From contig NZ_JACSQP010000007.1 in the NCBI RefSeq assembly GCF_014836535.1, positions 51,994 to 115,993 of the forward strand: a DNA stretch of 64,000 nucleotides, given 5' to 3'. A program made the position numbers and the translations under genes. The notes under the pieces are model-generated. The model was not told the origin of the DNA and did not search any database. It saw only the letters and a program-made list of their open reading frames with translations. Position 1 is the stretch's first letter. Every line of letters starts with the position of its first letter. Shown piece by piece: positions 46,113 to 55,000 of this stretch. The DNA is from Microbacterium pullorum (lineage in GTDB: Bacteria; Actinomycetota; Actinomycetes; Actinomycetales; Microbacteriaceae).

Positions 46113-46154
46113 GATACGTATCCGATGTTGGAGGAATTGCGGGCTACGCGACTG

Positions 46155-46189
46155 AAATTATCTGACAGCACGAGTCGTAGCAAGACTCG
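46155..46189 (-). promoter_or_regulatory. Promoter and operator of the left arm of the peptide cluster
   Basis: On the minus strand TTGCTA (46178-46183) and TAATTT (46155-46160) are spaced by 17 bp, a near-consensus housekeeping promoter. The -35 box lies inside a perfect inverted repeat, CGAGTC/GACTCG (46171-46176 and 46184-46189). A protein bound there would block this promoter and also sit just upstream of the divergent M20 gene, so one regulator could control both arms. Confidence 0.5.
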
Positions 46190-46224
46190 ATATGTTACGT
46201 AAAACGAAACTCTGGAAGGGACGC

Positions 46225-47337
46225 ATGAACGACACCGCCGCAGAACGGGCGACCGTGCTCGCCCGCCTCGAGCAGCTGGTGCGCATCGAGTCCCCTTCGC
46301 TCGACATCGCCGCCAGCGAGTCGATGGTCGACCTGTTGGGCCGATGGTGGCGCGACCTCGGCGCCCGTGTGCGGGCCGTGCGCACCGATGCCGGTTGCAC
46401 CCTCATCGCCGACCTCGACGGCACCGGCGACCCGGTGCTGCTCGTCGGCCACTCCGACACGGTGTGGCCGCGCGGCACGCTGGAGGGTGATCTGCCCTGG
46501 TCGATCGAGGGCGACATCGTGCGCGGTCCCGGCGCCTACGACATGAAGAGCGGGCTGGTGGTCATGCTCGCCGCCGTCGAACGGCTCGCGGGTCGGCGCC
46601 GGCGGGCGGTGCGGGTCGTGGTCGTCTGCGACGAGGAGGTCGGGTCTCCCACGACGCAGGAGCTGCTGCGTGAGGCCGCGGTCGGGGCCGCCGCGGCGAT
46701 CGGGTTCGAGTCGCCGCATCCCGACGGTGCGCTGAAGGTGGGCCGTCGCGGCAGCACCCGGGTGAGCCTTCGTGTCGGCGGCCGCGCCGCCCATGCCGCC
46801 TTGGACCCAGGCTCCGGCGTCTCGGCGATCGATGAGCTCGTCGATCAGTTGATGGCGGTGCGGCAGGCGGTGACCCATCCCGACCTGCCGAGCGAGGTGC
46901 TGTGCAACGTCGGCACCCTGCGCGGCGGCGGCCGGGCCAACGTGGTGCCCGCCGAGGCGGAGGCCGAGATCGGCCTGCGCTTCATCGACGGTGAGTCCGA
47001 GGAACGGGTGCTGCAGGCGCTGCGCGGCCTTGCGCCGGTGCGCGGCGGCGCGTCGGTGACGGTGTCGGTGCTGAGCCACCGCCCGGCATGGCAGGCCTCC
47101 GACGGTGACAACGCGCTGCTGGACGAGATCGCGCGCGCGGGCGCGTCGCTCGGGCAGCGGGTGGCGGGGCGCCCCGCGGCGGGCGCCGGCGACACCAATC
47201 AGGTCGGAAACTTCGGCATCCCCACGGTCGACGGATTCGGGCCGCGCGGCGGCGGTGCCCACGCGCTGACTGAGCACCTGTCGCTGCAGTCGCTGCAGGA
47301 GCGCATCGCGCTGCTGGCGGCCGTGCTCGGCCGGTAG
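46225..47337 (+). CDS. M20 family zinc metallopeptidase (carboxypeptidase/deacylase type)
   Basis: This protein has 370 residues. Metal ligands are in LLVGHSDTVWPRG, the bridging Asp in GAYDMKSG, and the catalytic Glu pair in VVVCDEEVGSPTT; a dimerisation domain with RAAHAALDPGSG follows. It resembles glutamate carboxypeptidase (CPG2-like) enzymes, which release C-terminal Glu or cleave N-acyl amino acids. The ATG at 46225 is preceded by GGAAGGG; an upstream in-frame start at 46192 has no ribosome site. It is the first gene of the right arm, divergent from the GNAT gene. Confidence 0.88.
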   Translation: MNDTAAERATVLARLEQLVRIESPSLDIAASESMVDLLGRWWRDLGARVRAVRTDAGCTLIADLDGTGDPVLLVGHSDTVWPRGTLEGDLPWSIEGDIVRGPGAYDMKSGLVVMLAAVERLAGRRRRAVRVVVVCDEEVGSPTTQELLREAAVGAAAAIGFESPHPDGALKVGRRGSTRVSLRVGGRAAHAALDPGSGVSAIDELVDQLMAVRQAVTHPDLPSEVLCNVGTLRGGGRANVVPAEAEAEIGLRFIDGESEERVLQALRGLAPVRGGASVTVSVLSHRPAWQASDGDNALLDEIARAGASLGQRVAGRPAAGAGDTNQVGNFGIPTVDGFGPRGGGAHALTEHLSLQSLQERIALLAAVLGR

Positions 47338-47650
47338 CGCGACGGGCGCATGATCCGTTACGGATCATCGACGCTGTAGAGATCGTTACGCGCGCGACTG
47401 CCGTGCGCATGCTGTATCGAAGGTGGCGTCCAAGCTGCGCACACTGCGCATTATGTGAAGGTACGCCCGACGTTTCGCGCAGATCGAGCATCGATGGCTC
47501 TGGATGTCGCCATGTAACAGTCATGTGAAATCGTCGCGCAATCGGCACGATCGGACACAAATACGTTGACCCCGTCATCGACGATGAGGTTCTATGTAGT
47601 CCATCGCCGGCCCGGAACGCCGCGGCCGAGGTTTCATGAAAGGAACCCTC
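47338..47650 (+). promoter_or_regulatory. Upstream region and promoter of the peptide importer genes
   Basis: This 313-bp gap has no gene. TTGACC (47566-47571) and TTCTAT (47590-47595) with an 18-bp spacer form a plausible promoter about 55 bases before the binding-protein start. Two near-repeats CATGTAACAGT and CATGTGAAATC lie end to end at about 47511-47532 and could bind a regulator. A separate promoter for the importer would allow higher expression than the M20 gene. Confidence 0.4.
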
Positions 47651-49501
47651 ATGCCCCAACGTCCTGGAAGGCGTACCCGTCGCACGCTGGCCGTGGTCGC
47701 CGCAGCGGCGCTGATCGCCCTGCCCGTCGGCGCCGCTCACGCCACCGACACCGCGCCCACGGTGGTCTCCGCCGAGGCGACCGCGACCCCCGAAGCCGAT
47801 GCCACGACCTTCCGCATCGCCACCTCCGGCTTCGTCGACACGTTCAATCCGTTCGTGTCGATCTACCTGCTCCCCACCAACACGATCCGCTACGTCTACG
47901 AGTACCTCGTGCAGAACAGCGCCGAGGACGGCTCCCCGACGAAGGGCCTCGCCGACGACTGGGAGGTCGAGGACGACGGCATGACGTGGGTCTACACCCT
48001 GCAGGACGACCTGCTGTGGTCCGACGACGAGCCGATCACCTCGGCCGACGTCGTCTACACGTACGAGCAGATGATGACCGTCCCCGAGCTCAGCGTCGCC
48101 AACGGCAACCTCGTCTCGAACTTCGAGAGCGTCGAGGCTCCCGACGACAAGACCGTCATCATCCGGCTGAAGACCCCGCAGGCGCCGAACCCCGGCACCG
48201 AGGTGCCGATCGTTCCGAAGCACATCTGGGAGGAGATCGACGACCCGGCCGACTACGCCAACGACGCCGACGTCGTCGGCTCGGGGCCCTACGTGCTCGA
48301 GAGCTACAGCCCGAACCAGTCGATCACGCTGCGCGCCAACCCCAACTTCTGGCAGGGCGCACCGAAGGTCGACCGCATCCAGTACGTCTACTACACCAAC
48401 TCCGACGCCCAGGTGCAGGCGCTGCGTGCCGGCGAGGTGGACTTCGTCGCGGGGCTCACCCCCACGCAGTTCCAGGCGCTCGAGGGTGTGGAGGGCATCA
48501 CGGCCCACTCCGGTGAGGGGCGTCGTTACCACTCGATCAGCATCAACGTCGGCACCGTGACGCGCGATGGTCAGCCGTACGGCACCGGCAACGAAGCGCT
48601 CAAGGACGTCAAGGTGCGCCAGGCACTGCGCCAGGGCACCGACACCGAGACGCTGCTGGAGCGCGTCATGGAGGGCCGCGCCACCCTCGCGACCAGCTTC
48701 ATCCCGGCGTCGTTCCCGAAGTGGGCCCTCCCCGCCGACGACGAGGCGATCATGGCGTACGACCCCGAAGCGGCGATGGCCACTCTCGACGAGGCCGGCT
48801 GGACGGTCGGGGCCAGTGGCATCCGCGAGAAGGACGGTGCACCGCTGCAGCTGCGTCTGCTGGTCGATGCCGATGACATCATCGAGCAGTCGATCTCGGA
48901 GTACTTCGTGCCGTGGATGCAGGAGATCGGTGTCGGCATCACGGTGGAATCCACCGACGGCGACACCATCAGCGACCGCGCCGTCAAGGCCGACTACGAC
49001 ATGTACTTCAGCGGATGGAGCGTCAACCCCGACCCGGACTACCAGCTCGGCATCAACCTGTGCTCGACGCTGCCCACCGGCACCGACGGGTCGGGCGGCA
49101 CGAGCCAGGACGGCTACTGCAACCCCGAGTTCGACGCGATGTACGCCGAGCAGCGCTCCGAGCTCGACGAGGAGGCTCGTCAGCAGATCGTCCACGACAT
49201 GCTGGTGATGAACTACACCGACACCGCCCAGATCGCCACGTGGTACCCGAACTCGCTCGAGGCCTACCGCTCCGACCGGTTCACCGGCTTCACGCTGCAG
49301 CCCGCGGAGGGCGGCATCATCGCCAGCCAGGCCGGGTACTGGGGCTTCCTCACCGTCGAGCCGGTCTCGGCCGAGGCGCAGGCCGACGAAGGCGGTGTGC
49401 CCACCGGGCTCATCGTCACCGGAGTGATCGTCGGCGTGCTCGTGATCGGCGGCATCGTGTTCGTGCTGCTGCGCCGGCGCAAGATGGCCGACGTCGAATG
49501 A
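47651..49501 (+). CDS. Peptide ABC transporter substrate-binding protein with C-terminal membrane anchor
   Basis: This protein has 616 residues. A Sec signal peptide (RRTLAVVAAAALIALPVGAAHA) is followed by an SBP family 5 domain (DppA/OppA type), about 55-570, with SGFVDTFNPF, GLADDWEVEDDGMTWVYTLQD and the GSGPYVLESY motif. There is no lipobox Cys. Instead the C-terminus carries a single membrane helix (about 585-608, VTGVIVGVLVIGGIVFVLL) and a short RRRKMADVE tail. The protein is thus anchored by its C-terminus rather than by lipid, an uncommon layout for this family in gram-positives. AAAGGA lies six bases before the ATG. The permeases follow. Confidence 0.92.
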   Translation: MPQRPGRRTRRTLAVVAAAALIALPVGAAHATDTAPTVVSAEATATPEADATTFRIATSGFVDTFNPFVSIYLLPTNTIRYVYEYLVQNSAEDGSPTKGLADDWEVEDDGMTWVYTLQDDLLWSDDEPITSADVVYTYEQMMTVPELSVANGNLVSNFESVEAPDDKTVIIRLKTPQAPNPGTEVPIVPKHIWEEIDDPADYANDADVVGSGPYVLESYSPNQSITLRANPNFWQGAPKVDRIQYVYYTNSDAQVQALRAGEVDFVAGLTPTQFQALEGVEGITAHSGEGRRYHSISINVGTVTRDGQPYGTGNEALKDVKVRQALRQGTDTETLLERVMEGRATLATSFIPASFPKWALPADDEAIMAYDPEAAMATLDEAGWTVGASGIREKDGAPLQLRLLVDADDIIEQSISEYFVPWMQEIGVGITVESTDGDTISDRAVKADYDMYFSGWSVNPDPDYQLGINLCSTLPTGTDGSGGTSQDGYCNPEFDAMYAEQRSELDEEARQQIVHDMLVMNYTDTAQIATWYPNSLEAYRSDRFTGFTLQPAEGGIIASQAGYWGFLTVEPVSAEAQADEGGVPTGLIVTGVIVGVLVIGGIVFVLLRRRKMADVE

Positions 49502-49577
49502 GTGACGGGATGCCGCGGTCGAGCCGATCGGCCGCGGCATCCCCGCCATCGCCCGCACCCCTGGACGAAAGAACCGC

Positions 49578-50621
49578 ATGACCAACACGGTGCCGCCCAC
49601 TGAGGAGATCCTCCTCGCCGAGACGGGTTCGGACAGAGCGCCGCGACGCACCTCGGCGCTGTCGTACCTGCTGTCCAAGCTCGGCGGCGCCGCCGTGAGC
49701 ATGGCGATGGTGATCCTGCTCGGCTTCTTCGCCTTCAAGGTCCTCCCCGGCGACCCGGTCGCCGGCATCGCCCGCGAGCGCCAGCTCAGCCCCGAGCAGA
49801 TCGCGCAGCTGCGCACGCAGATGGGCCTGGACAAGCCGCTGTGGCAGCAGTTCGTCGACTACATCGTCAACGTCTTCACCCTGAACTTCGGCGAGAGCTA
49901 CGTGTACCGCAAGCCGGTGGGCGAGCTGATCGGCGACTACTTCTGGAACACGATCCTGCTCACCGGCACCTCGGCGGTGCTCGCCATCGCCCTGGGGTTG
50001 TGGCTCGGACAGAAGGCCGGCTGGCGGCCCGGCTCGCTGTTCGACCGCATCACCTCGGGCATGGCGCTCGTGCTCTGGTCGGTGCCGACGTTCTGGCTGG
50101 CGCTCATCCTGCTCATGGTCTTCGGCGGCACCCTGCAGTGGTTCCCCACCGGCGGCATGACCTCCCCCGACCCGCCCACCGATCCGCTCGCCCTCGTGCT
50201 CGACGTCGCGGCGCACATGGTGCTGCCGGTGATCACGATGGTGGCCGTCGTCTACGCCCAGTACGTCATGGTGATGCGCGCCTCGCTCATGGAGGAGAAG
50301 AGCGCCGACTACCTCGTCACCGCCCGGGCGAAGGGCCTGCGCGACGACCTCGTGCGTCGCCGCCACGCCGTGCCCAACGCGCTGCTGCCCGCGGTGACGC
50401 TCATGTTCCTGCACATCGGCGGCCTCATCGCCGGAGCGGTGACGGTGGAGACCGTCTTCTCCTGGCCGGGTCTGGGCAAGCTCACCTTCGAGGCCATCAG
50501 CGGACCCGACCTGCCGCTGCTGCAGGGCACCTTCGTGGTGTTCTCGGCCGTCATCATCGCCACCAACCTCGTCGCCGATCTCATCTATCGTCGGCTCGAC
50601 CCGAGAGTGAGGCGCGGATGA
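49578..50621 (+). CDS. Peptide ABC transporter permease (DppB-like)
   Basis: This protein has 347 residues and six membrane helices. The first-helix region has the FFAFKVLPGDPVAGIAR motif typical of DppB/OppB, followed by LRTQMGLDKPLWQQF. The EAA loop near residues 240-260 reads SADYLVTARAKGLRDDLVRRRHAVPNALLP, the contact with the ATPase. It forms the heteromeric channel with the next gene. It overlaps that gene by four bases (ATGA). Confidence 0.93.
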   Translation: MTNTVPPTEEILLAETGSDRAPRRTSALSYLLSKLGGAAVSMAMVILLGFFAFKVLPGDPVAGIARERQLSPEQIAQLRTQMGLDKPLWQQFVDYIVNVFTLNFGESYVYRKPVGELIGDYFWNTILLTGTSAVLAIALGLWLGQKAGWRPGSLFDRITSGMALVLWSVPTFWLALILLMVFGGTLQWFPTGGMTSPDPPTDPLALVLDVAAHMVLPVITMVAVVYAQYVMVMRASLMEEKSADYLVTARAKGLRDDLVRRRHAVPNALLPAVTLMFLHIGGLIAGAVTVETVFSWPGLGKLTFEAISGPDLPLLQGTFVVFSAVIIATNLVADLIYRRLDPRVRRG

Positions 50622-51529
50622 GCGAGCACGTCGCATCCCGTTCGCCGCGCGCCATGGCGTGGGCGCGGCGGCGCACCGCATTCGCCCGGTTCGCCCGTGA
50701 GTTCTCCCGCAGCCGCTCGGGCATGGTGGGGCTCGTCTTCCTCGTCGTCATCGTCACCCTCGCCTTCCTCGCGCCGATCCTCGCCCCGGCGTGGATGCTG
50801 GATGTCACCAAGGTGATGGACTCGCCGCGGTTCGCCCCGCCCTCGTGGGAGCATCCGCTCGGCACCGACCACCAGGGCCGCGAGCTGTGGGTGCGCATGC
50901 TCTGGGGCGCGCAGGTGTCGCTGCTGGTCGGCTTCGCCGCCACGGCGATGTCGATGATCATCGGCACCATCGTCGGCATTGCGGCCGGGCACTTCACCGG
51001 CATCCCCGGCGCCTTGCTCATGCGCCTCATCGACTTCTTCCTGGTGCTGCCCTCGCTCATCCTCGCCATCGTGCTGTCGACGGTGCTGTCGCGAGGCGTG
51101 TGGACCATCGTCATCGCGATCGGCCTGACCTCGTGGGCCGGCACCGCCCGGGTGGTGCGCTCGCAGACGCTCTCGGTGGAATCCCGCGACTACGTCGAGC
51201 GCTCCCGCGTGCTCGGCGCCGGCCACTGGCACATCATCGTCAAGCACCTGCTGCCGGCGGTGTTGCCGCTGGTGCTGGCGAACACCACCCTCACGGTGGG
51301 CTCGGCGATCATCTCGGAATCCACTCTCGCCTTCCTCGGCCTCGGCGACACCACCCTGCAGTCGTGGGGCGCGGTGCTGCGCAACTCCATGGACGTCTCG
51401 GCCGCGACCAGCGGCTACTGGTGGTACGTGCTGGTGCCCGGCATCGCGATCGTGCTGGTCGTGCTCGCCTTCACCCTCGTCGGCCGCGCCGTCGAGACGA
51501 TCGTCAACCCCACGCTGAGGAGCCGCTGA
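50618..51529 (+). CDS. Peptide ABC transporter permease (DppC-like)
   Basis: This protein has 303 residues. It has an N-terminal cytoplasmic stretch, a helix (MVGLVFLVVIVTLAFLAPILAP), the HPLGTDHQGRELWVRMLWGAQVSLLVG segment characteristic of DppC/OppC, and an EAA loop ESRDYVERSRVLGAGHWHIIVKHLLP. It is the second membrane subunit of the importer. Its stop overlaps the ATPase start by one base (TGATG). Confidence 0.93.
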   Translation: MSEHVASRSPRAMAWARRRTAFARFAREFSRSRSGMVGLVFLVVIVTLAFLAPILAPAWMLDVTKVMDSPRFAPPSWEHPLGTDHQGRELWVRMLWGAQVSLLVGFAATAMSMIIGTIVGIAAGHFTGIPGALLMRLIDFFLVLPSLILAIVLSTVLSRGVWTIVIAIGLTSWAGTARVVRSQTLSVESRDYVERSRVLGAGHWHIIVKHLLPAVLPLVLANTTLTVGSAIISESTLAFLGLGDTTLQSWGAVLRNSMDVSAATSGYWWYVLVPGIAIVLVVLAFTLVGRAVETIVNPTLRSR

Positions 51530-53184
51530 TGCCCGATCTGAGGTTCGAGGACGTCTCCATCACCTACCGCACCGCGGGAGGCGGGGTGCGGGGCGAGATC
51601 GCGGCGGTGCGCGGCGTCGACCTGACGCTGCCCGCCGGCGGCACCCTCGGCATCGCGGGGGAGTCGGGGTCGGGCAAGTCGACCCTCGCGATGAGCGTGC
51701 TGCGGCTGCTGCCCGGCAACGCCCAGCTCACCGGGCGCGTGATGGTGGGCGACACCGACGTGACCGAGCTGAGCTTCGGTGAGCTGCGGGCGCTGCGCTG
51801 GGCGGATGCCTCGATCGTGTTCCAGGGCGCGATGCACTCCCTCAACCCGGTGCGCACCGTCGGGCAGCAGATCCTTGAGGCGCTCGAACTGCACGTCGCC
51901 GACGGCTGGAAGACCGAGGCCGCGCGCAGGGAACGCGTGACCGAACTGCTGCGGGCGGTCGACCTGCCACCGCTGAAGGCCGACTCCTACCCGCACGAGC
52001 TGTCGGGTGGGCAGAAGCAGCGCATCATGATCGCGATGGCCCTCGCCTGCGAGCCGGAGATCATCATCGCCGACGAGCCCACGACGGCCCTCGACGTCAT
52101 CGTGCAGCAGCAGATCCTCGAGATGATCAGCCGCCTCGTGACCGAGCGCGGCATCTCGCTGCTCATGATCAGCCACGACCTGTCGGTGCTCGCCAGCGCC
52201 TGCCGGCGCATCGCGATCATGCGCGGCGGCGAGGTGGTGGAGGTCGGCGACGCGCTGGAGGTCTGCACGCGCGGTCAGCACCCGTACACGCGCCAGCTCG
52301 CCGACGCCTTCCCCACGATCGGCGACCCGGCATCGCGCCGCAACCCGGTGACCCGACGCACCCGCTCGGATGCGGCATCCGACCCGCAGCAGAGCCCCAT
52401 GACCGACGAGGTGCTGCTGGAGGCCCGCGGGCTCAGTGTCACCTTCCACAGCCGCACGAAGTCGGCCCGCGCCGTGAAGGACGTCGACCTCGTCGTGCGC
52501 CGCGGCGAGATCCTGGCGCTCGTGGGCCAGTCGGGGTCGGGCAAGACGACCCTCGCCCGCACGCTCGTGGGTCTGCAGCAGCCCGACCCGGGTTCGGTCG
52601 TGCGCTTCCGCGGACGCGACCTGCCGCGCAAGGGCAAAGGGCTACGCGCGTTCCGCAAGGAGGTGCAGATGGTGCTGCAGGACCCCACCGCCGCCCTCAA
52701 CCCCAAGCTCAGCGTCTACGAATCGGTCGCCGAAGGGCTGCGCGTGCAGCACTACCGCGGCGACGAGCGGGAGCGGGTGGCGCAGGGCCTCACCGATGCC
52801 GAGCTCACCCCGCCGGAGGACTTCTTCACCGCGATCCCGCAGGAGCTCTCCGGCGGCCAGCGCCAGCGCACCGTGATCGCCGGCGCCCTGGCCGTCGGGC
52901 CGCAGCTGCTGGTCGCCGACGAGCCGGTCGCGTCGCTGGACGCCTCGGCACGCGGCGAGATCCTGGGGCTGCTGCTGTCGCTGCGCGACCGGCTGGGGCT
53001 CAGCGCCCTCGTCATCACGCACGACCTCGGGCTCGCGTGGAACATCGCCGACACCGTCGCCGTCATGTACGAGGGCGTGATCGTCGAGTACGGGCCCACC
53101 GAGCAGGTGCTGCTGCGCCCGCAGCACGAGTACACCCGGCAGCTGCTGTCGGCGGCGCCGACGATCCAGCGGGCCATCGCGTGA
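51529..53184 (+). CDS. Peptide ABC transporter ATPase, two domains fused (DppD-DppF type)
   Basis: This protein has 551 residues. There are two complete ABC modules: Walker A GESGSGKST (44-52) with signature ELSGGQKQR and DEPTTALD, then Walker A GQSGSGKTT (about 333-341) with signature ELSGGQRQR and DEPVASLD. An oligopeptide-type linker (RGQHPYTRQLADAFP) joins them, and the second domain starts at MTDEVLLEARG near 290. The fusion replaces the two separate ATPases of most dpp/opp systems. GAGGAG lies upstream of the ATG. It powers import through the two permeases before it. Confidence 0.94.
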   Translation: MPDLRFEDVSITYRTAGGGVRGEIAAVRGVDLTLPAGGTLGIAGESGSGKSTLAMSVLRLLPGNAQLTGRVMVGDTDVTELSFGELRALRWADASIVFQGAMHSLNPVRTVGQQILEALELHVADGWKTEAARRERVTELLRAVDLPPLKADSYPHELSGGQKQRIMIAMALACEPEIIIADEPTTALDVIVQQQILEMISRLVTERGISLLMISHDLSVLASACRRIAIMRGGEVVEVGDALEVCTRGQHPYTRQLADAFPTIGDPASRRNPVTRRTRSDAASDPQQSPMTDEVLLEARGLSVTFHSRTKSARAVKDVDLVVRRGEILALVGQSGSGKTTLARTLVGLQQPDPGSVVRFRGRDLPRKGKGLRAFRKEVQMVLQDPTAALNPKLSVYESVAEGLRVQHYRGDERERVAQGLTDAELTPPEDFFTAIPQELSGGQRQRTVIAGALAVGPQLLVADEPVASLDASARGEILGLLLSLRDRLGLSALVITHDLGLAWNIADTVAVMYEGVIVEYGPTEQVLLRPQHEYTRQLLSAAPTIQRAIA

Positions 53185-54164
53185 GCGCGCCCGCGCTCGC
53201 CGCACACCGCACCGCCTACCTCGACTCGGCGCCGCTGAAACCGGGCGACCGGGTGCGTGTGGTCTCACCGTCGGGCCCGGGCAACGTCGAGAGCCTCGAA
53301 CGCGCGGTGGGCTACTACCGCGACTGGGGAGTGGAGGTGGTCGTCGGCGACCACGTGCTCGACCCGCACCCGCGCGCGACCTACCTCGCCGGTGCCGATG
53401 ACGTGCGCCGGGCGGACCTCGTGGATGCCTGGTGCGACCCCGACGCCGACGCGATCGTCTGCCTGCGCGGCGGCTACGGGGCCATGCGGCTGCTCGACGG
53501 CATCGACTGGCCGCGCCTGCGTGAGGCGTCGTTGCGCCGCGATGGGCGCCCGAAGCTGCTCACCGGGTCGTCCGACGCCACGGCGCTGCACGAGGCGTTC
53601 CGCGTGCACCTGGACGTGCCGACGCTCTTCTGCCCCATGCCGGGCAACGACGTCTTCCGCGACGCCGAGGGCATCCGCGACGACGTGCACCGGTGGCTGT
53701 TCGAGCCGTGGCGGGGCCGCAGCATCGTCGGACCCCGCACCGAGGTGCTCGTTCCAGGGCGCGCGGGCGGCCGTTTCACCGGCGGCAACCTGTCGCTGCT
53801 GGCGATGGGGCTGGGCTCGCCCGAGGCTGCGGTGGTGCCGGGCGGCATCCTGTTCCTGGAGGACGTCAACGAAGACGCCTATCGCCTGGACTCCTTCTTG
53901 CTGCAGCTGCGGCGTGCCGGTCGGCTCACGGCGGCCGCGGGCATCGTGCTCGGCTCGTGGCACAACTGCGCCGAGCCCGACGCGGTGCGCGCCCTGATGG
54001 CGGACGAACTCGGCGATCTCGGGGTGCCGGTGCTGTGGGAGCAGGGCTTCGGCCACGCCCCCGACGCGTTGAGCATTCCGCTCAACGTCGACGGTGTGCT
54101 CGAGGCGGATGCCGGTGGGTCTGCGGATGCGGGTGTGCGACTGGTCGTGGGGGAGCCGGCGTGA
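53181..54164 (+). CDS. LD-carboxypeptidase (peptidase family S66)
   Basis: This protein has 327 residues. The family cleaves the L-D bond before the terminal D-Ala of murein tetrapeptides (LdcA) or acts on microcin-type substrates (MccF). Catalytic residues: S131 in LTGSSDATALH, E227 in LFLEDVNEDAYRLD and H292 in GFGHAPDALSIPL; the CLRGGYGAMRLLDGIDW signature is intact. There is no signal peptide, so it acts on imported peptide in the cytoplasm. This gene is the strongest hint that the imported substrates derive from cell walls. It overlaps both neighbours by four bases. Confidence 0.92.
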   Translation: MSAPALAAHRTAYLDSAPLKPGDRVRVVSPSGPGNVESLERAVGYYRDWGVEVVVGDHVLDPHPRATYLAGADDVRRADLVDAWCDPDADAIVCLRGGYGAMRLLDGIDWPRLREASLRRDGRPKLLTGSSDATALHEAFRVHLDVPTLFCPMPGNDVFRDAEGIRDDVHRWLFEPWRGRSIVGPRTEVLVPGRAGGRFTGGNLSLLAMGLGSPEAAVVPGGILFLEDVNEDAYRLDSFLLQLRRAGRLTAAAGIVLGSWHNCAEPDAVRALMADELGDLGVPVLWEQGFGHAPDALSIPLNVDGVLEADAGGSADAGVRLVVGEPA

Positions 54165-55000
54165 CGCCGATCGTGCTCCCCACCTTCGACCCGCGCGCCC
54201 AGTGGTCGGTGCGCGTGGTCGCCGATGACGGCACGGTGCTGGCCGAGCACGACCCCGACGTCGTGTGTGAGACGGCCAGCGTCGGCAAGGTCTTCCTGCT
54301 GATCGAGGTCGCCCGGCGCCTGCAGGCGGGGGAAGTCGACCCCGACCAGCGCGTCGAGATTCCGCCGGAGCACGCCGTGGCCGACTCGGGGCTGCTGTAC
54401 CGCATGGCCGATCCGCGGGTGAGCGTGTACGACGCCGCGCTGCTGGTGGGGGCCGTCAGCGACAACCTCGCCACGAACGCCCTGCTGGCCATGTGCGGCC
54501 TCGACGCGGTGCGCCAGGTCGCCCCCGCGCTCGGGTACCGCGACACGGCGCTGCACGACTTCATCCGCAATGAGCGCACCCCCGACCTGCCGTGGACGCC
54601 GTCGTACGGCACGGGGGCGGAGCTGTGCGACCTGATGCGACGTCTGGCGGCGGGGGACGTCGTCTCGGCCGCCGTCAGCGAGCAGGTGATGACGTGGCTC
54701 GCCGCCGACACCGACACGTCGATGGTCGCCGACGGGCTGCTGCTGGACCCGCTCGCCCACGCCGAGGCCGAATACCAGGGCATGGTGCTGCGTCACAAGA
54801 CCGGCACCACCTCGTTCGCCCGCATCGACGTGGGTCACCTCGCCGGTCCCGCCGCGGGCGTCGCCTACGCCGTGGCGGCGAACTGGAAGGGTTCCCGATG
54901 GGACCTGCGGGCGCCGGTGCTCGATGCGATGCGCGAACTGGGCGAGACGCTGCGCGCCCACGTCACCGGCCGGGCGCGCGACGACGAGCCGCTCAGGTGA
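54161..55000 (+). CDS. Class A beta-lactamase-fold serine hydrolase (first copy)
   Basis: This protein has 279 residues. Motifs: SVGK (S40-K43), SDN (100-102) and KTG (213-215). The Glu166-type ExxxN omega-loop motif of true class A beta-lactamases is not apparent, so peptidase, esterase or amidase activity is more likely than penicillin resistance. No signal peptide. It is related to the gene at 56058 (ASVGK-FLL, VSDNxATN, MVADGLLLDPLAH-type and HKTGT blocks in the same order), and the two bracket the C45-type gene. GTG start overlapping the previous stop. Confidence 0.88.
   Translation: MTPIVLPTFDPRAQWSVRVVADDGTVLAEHDPDVVCETASVGKVFLLIEVARRLQAGEVDPDQRVEIPPEHAVADSGLLYRMADPRVSVYDAALLVGAVSDNLATNALLAMCGLDAVRQVAPALGYRDTALHDFIRNERTPDLPWTPSYGTGAELCDLMRRLAAGDVVSAAVSEQVMTWLAADTDTSMVADGLLLDPLAHAEAEYQGMVLRHKTGTTSFARIDVGHLAGPAAGVAYAVAANWKGSRWDLRAPVLDAMRELGETLRAHVTGRARDDEPLR

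Noticed and set aside
47338..47650. Riboswitch or T-box leader before the peptide importer
   Set aside because: No conserved riboswitch core, specifier loop or terminator hairpin was recognisable; an ordinary promoter explains the gap.
46982..49834. Long open frame opposite the M20 and peptide-binding-protein genes
   Set aside because: His/Val/Arg-rich shadow without recognisable domains; the sense genes have clear motifs and signal peptides.
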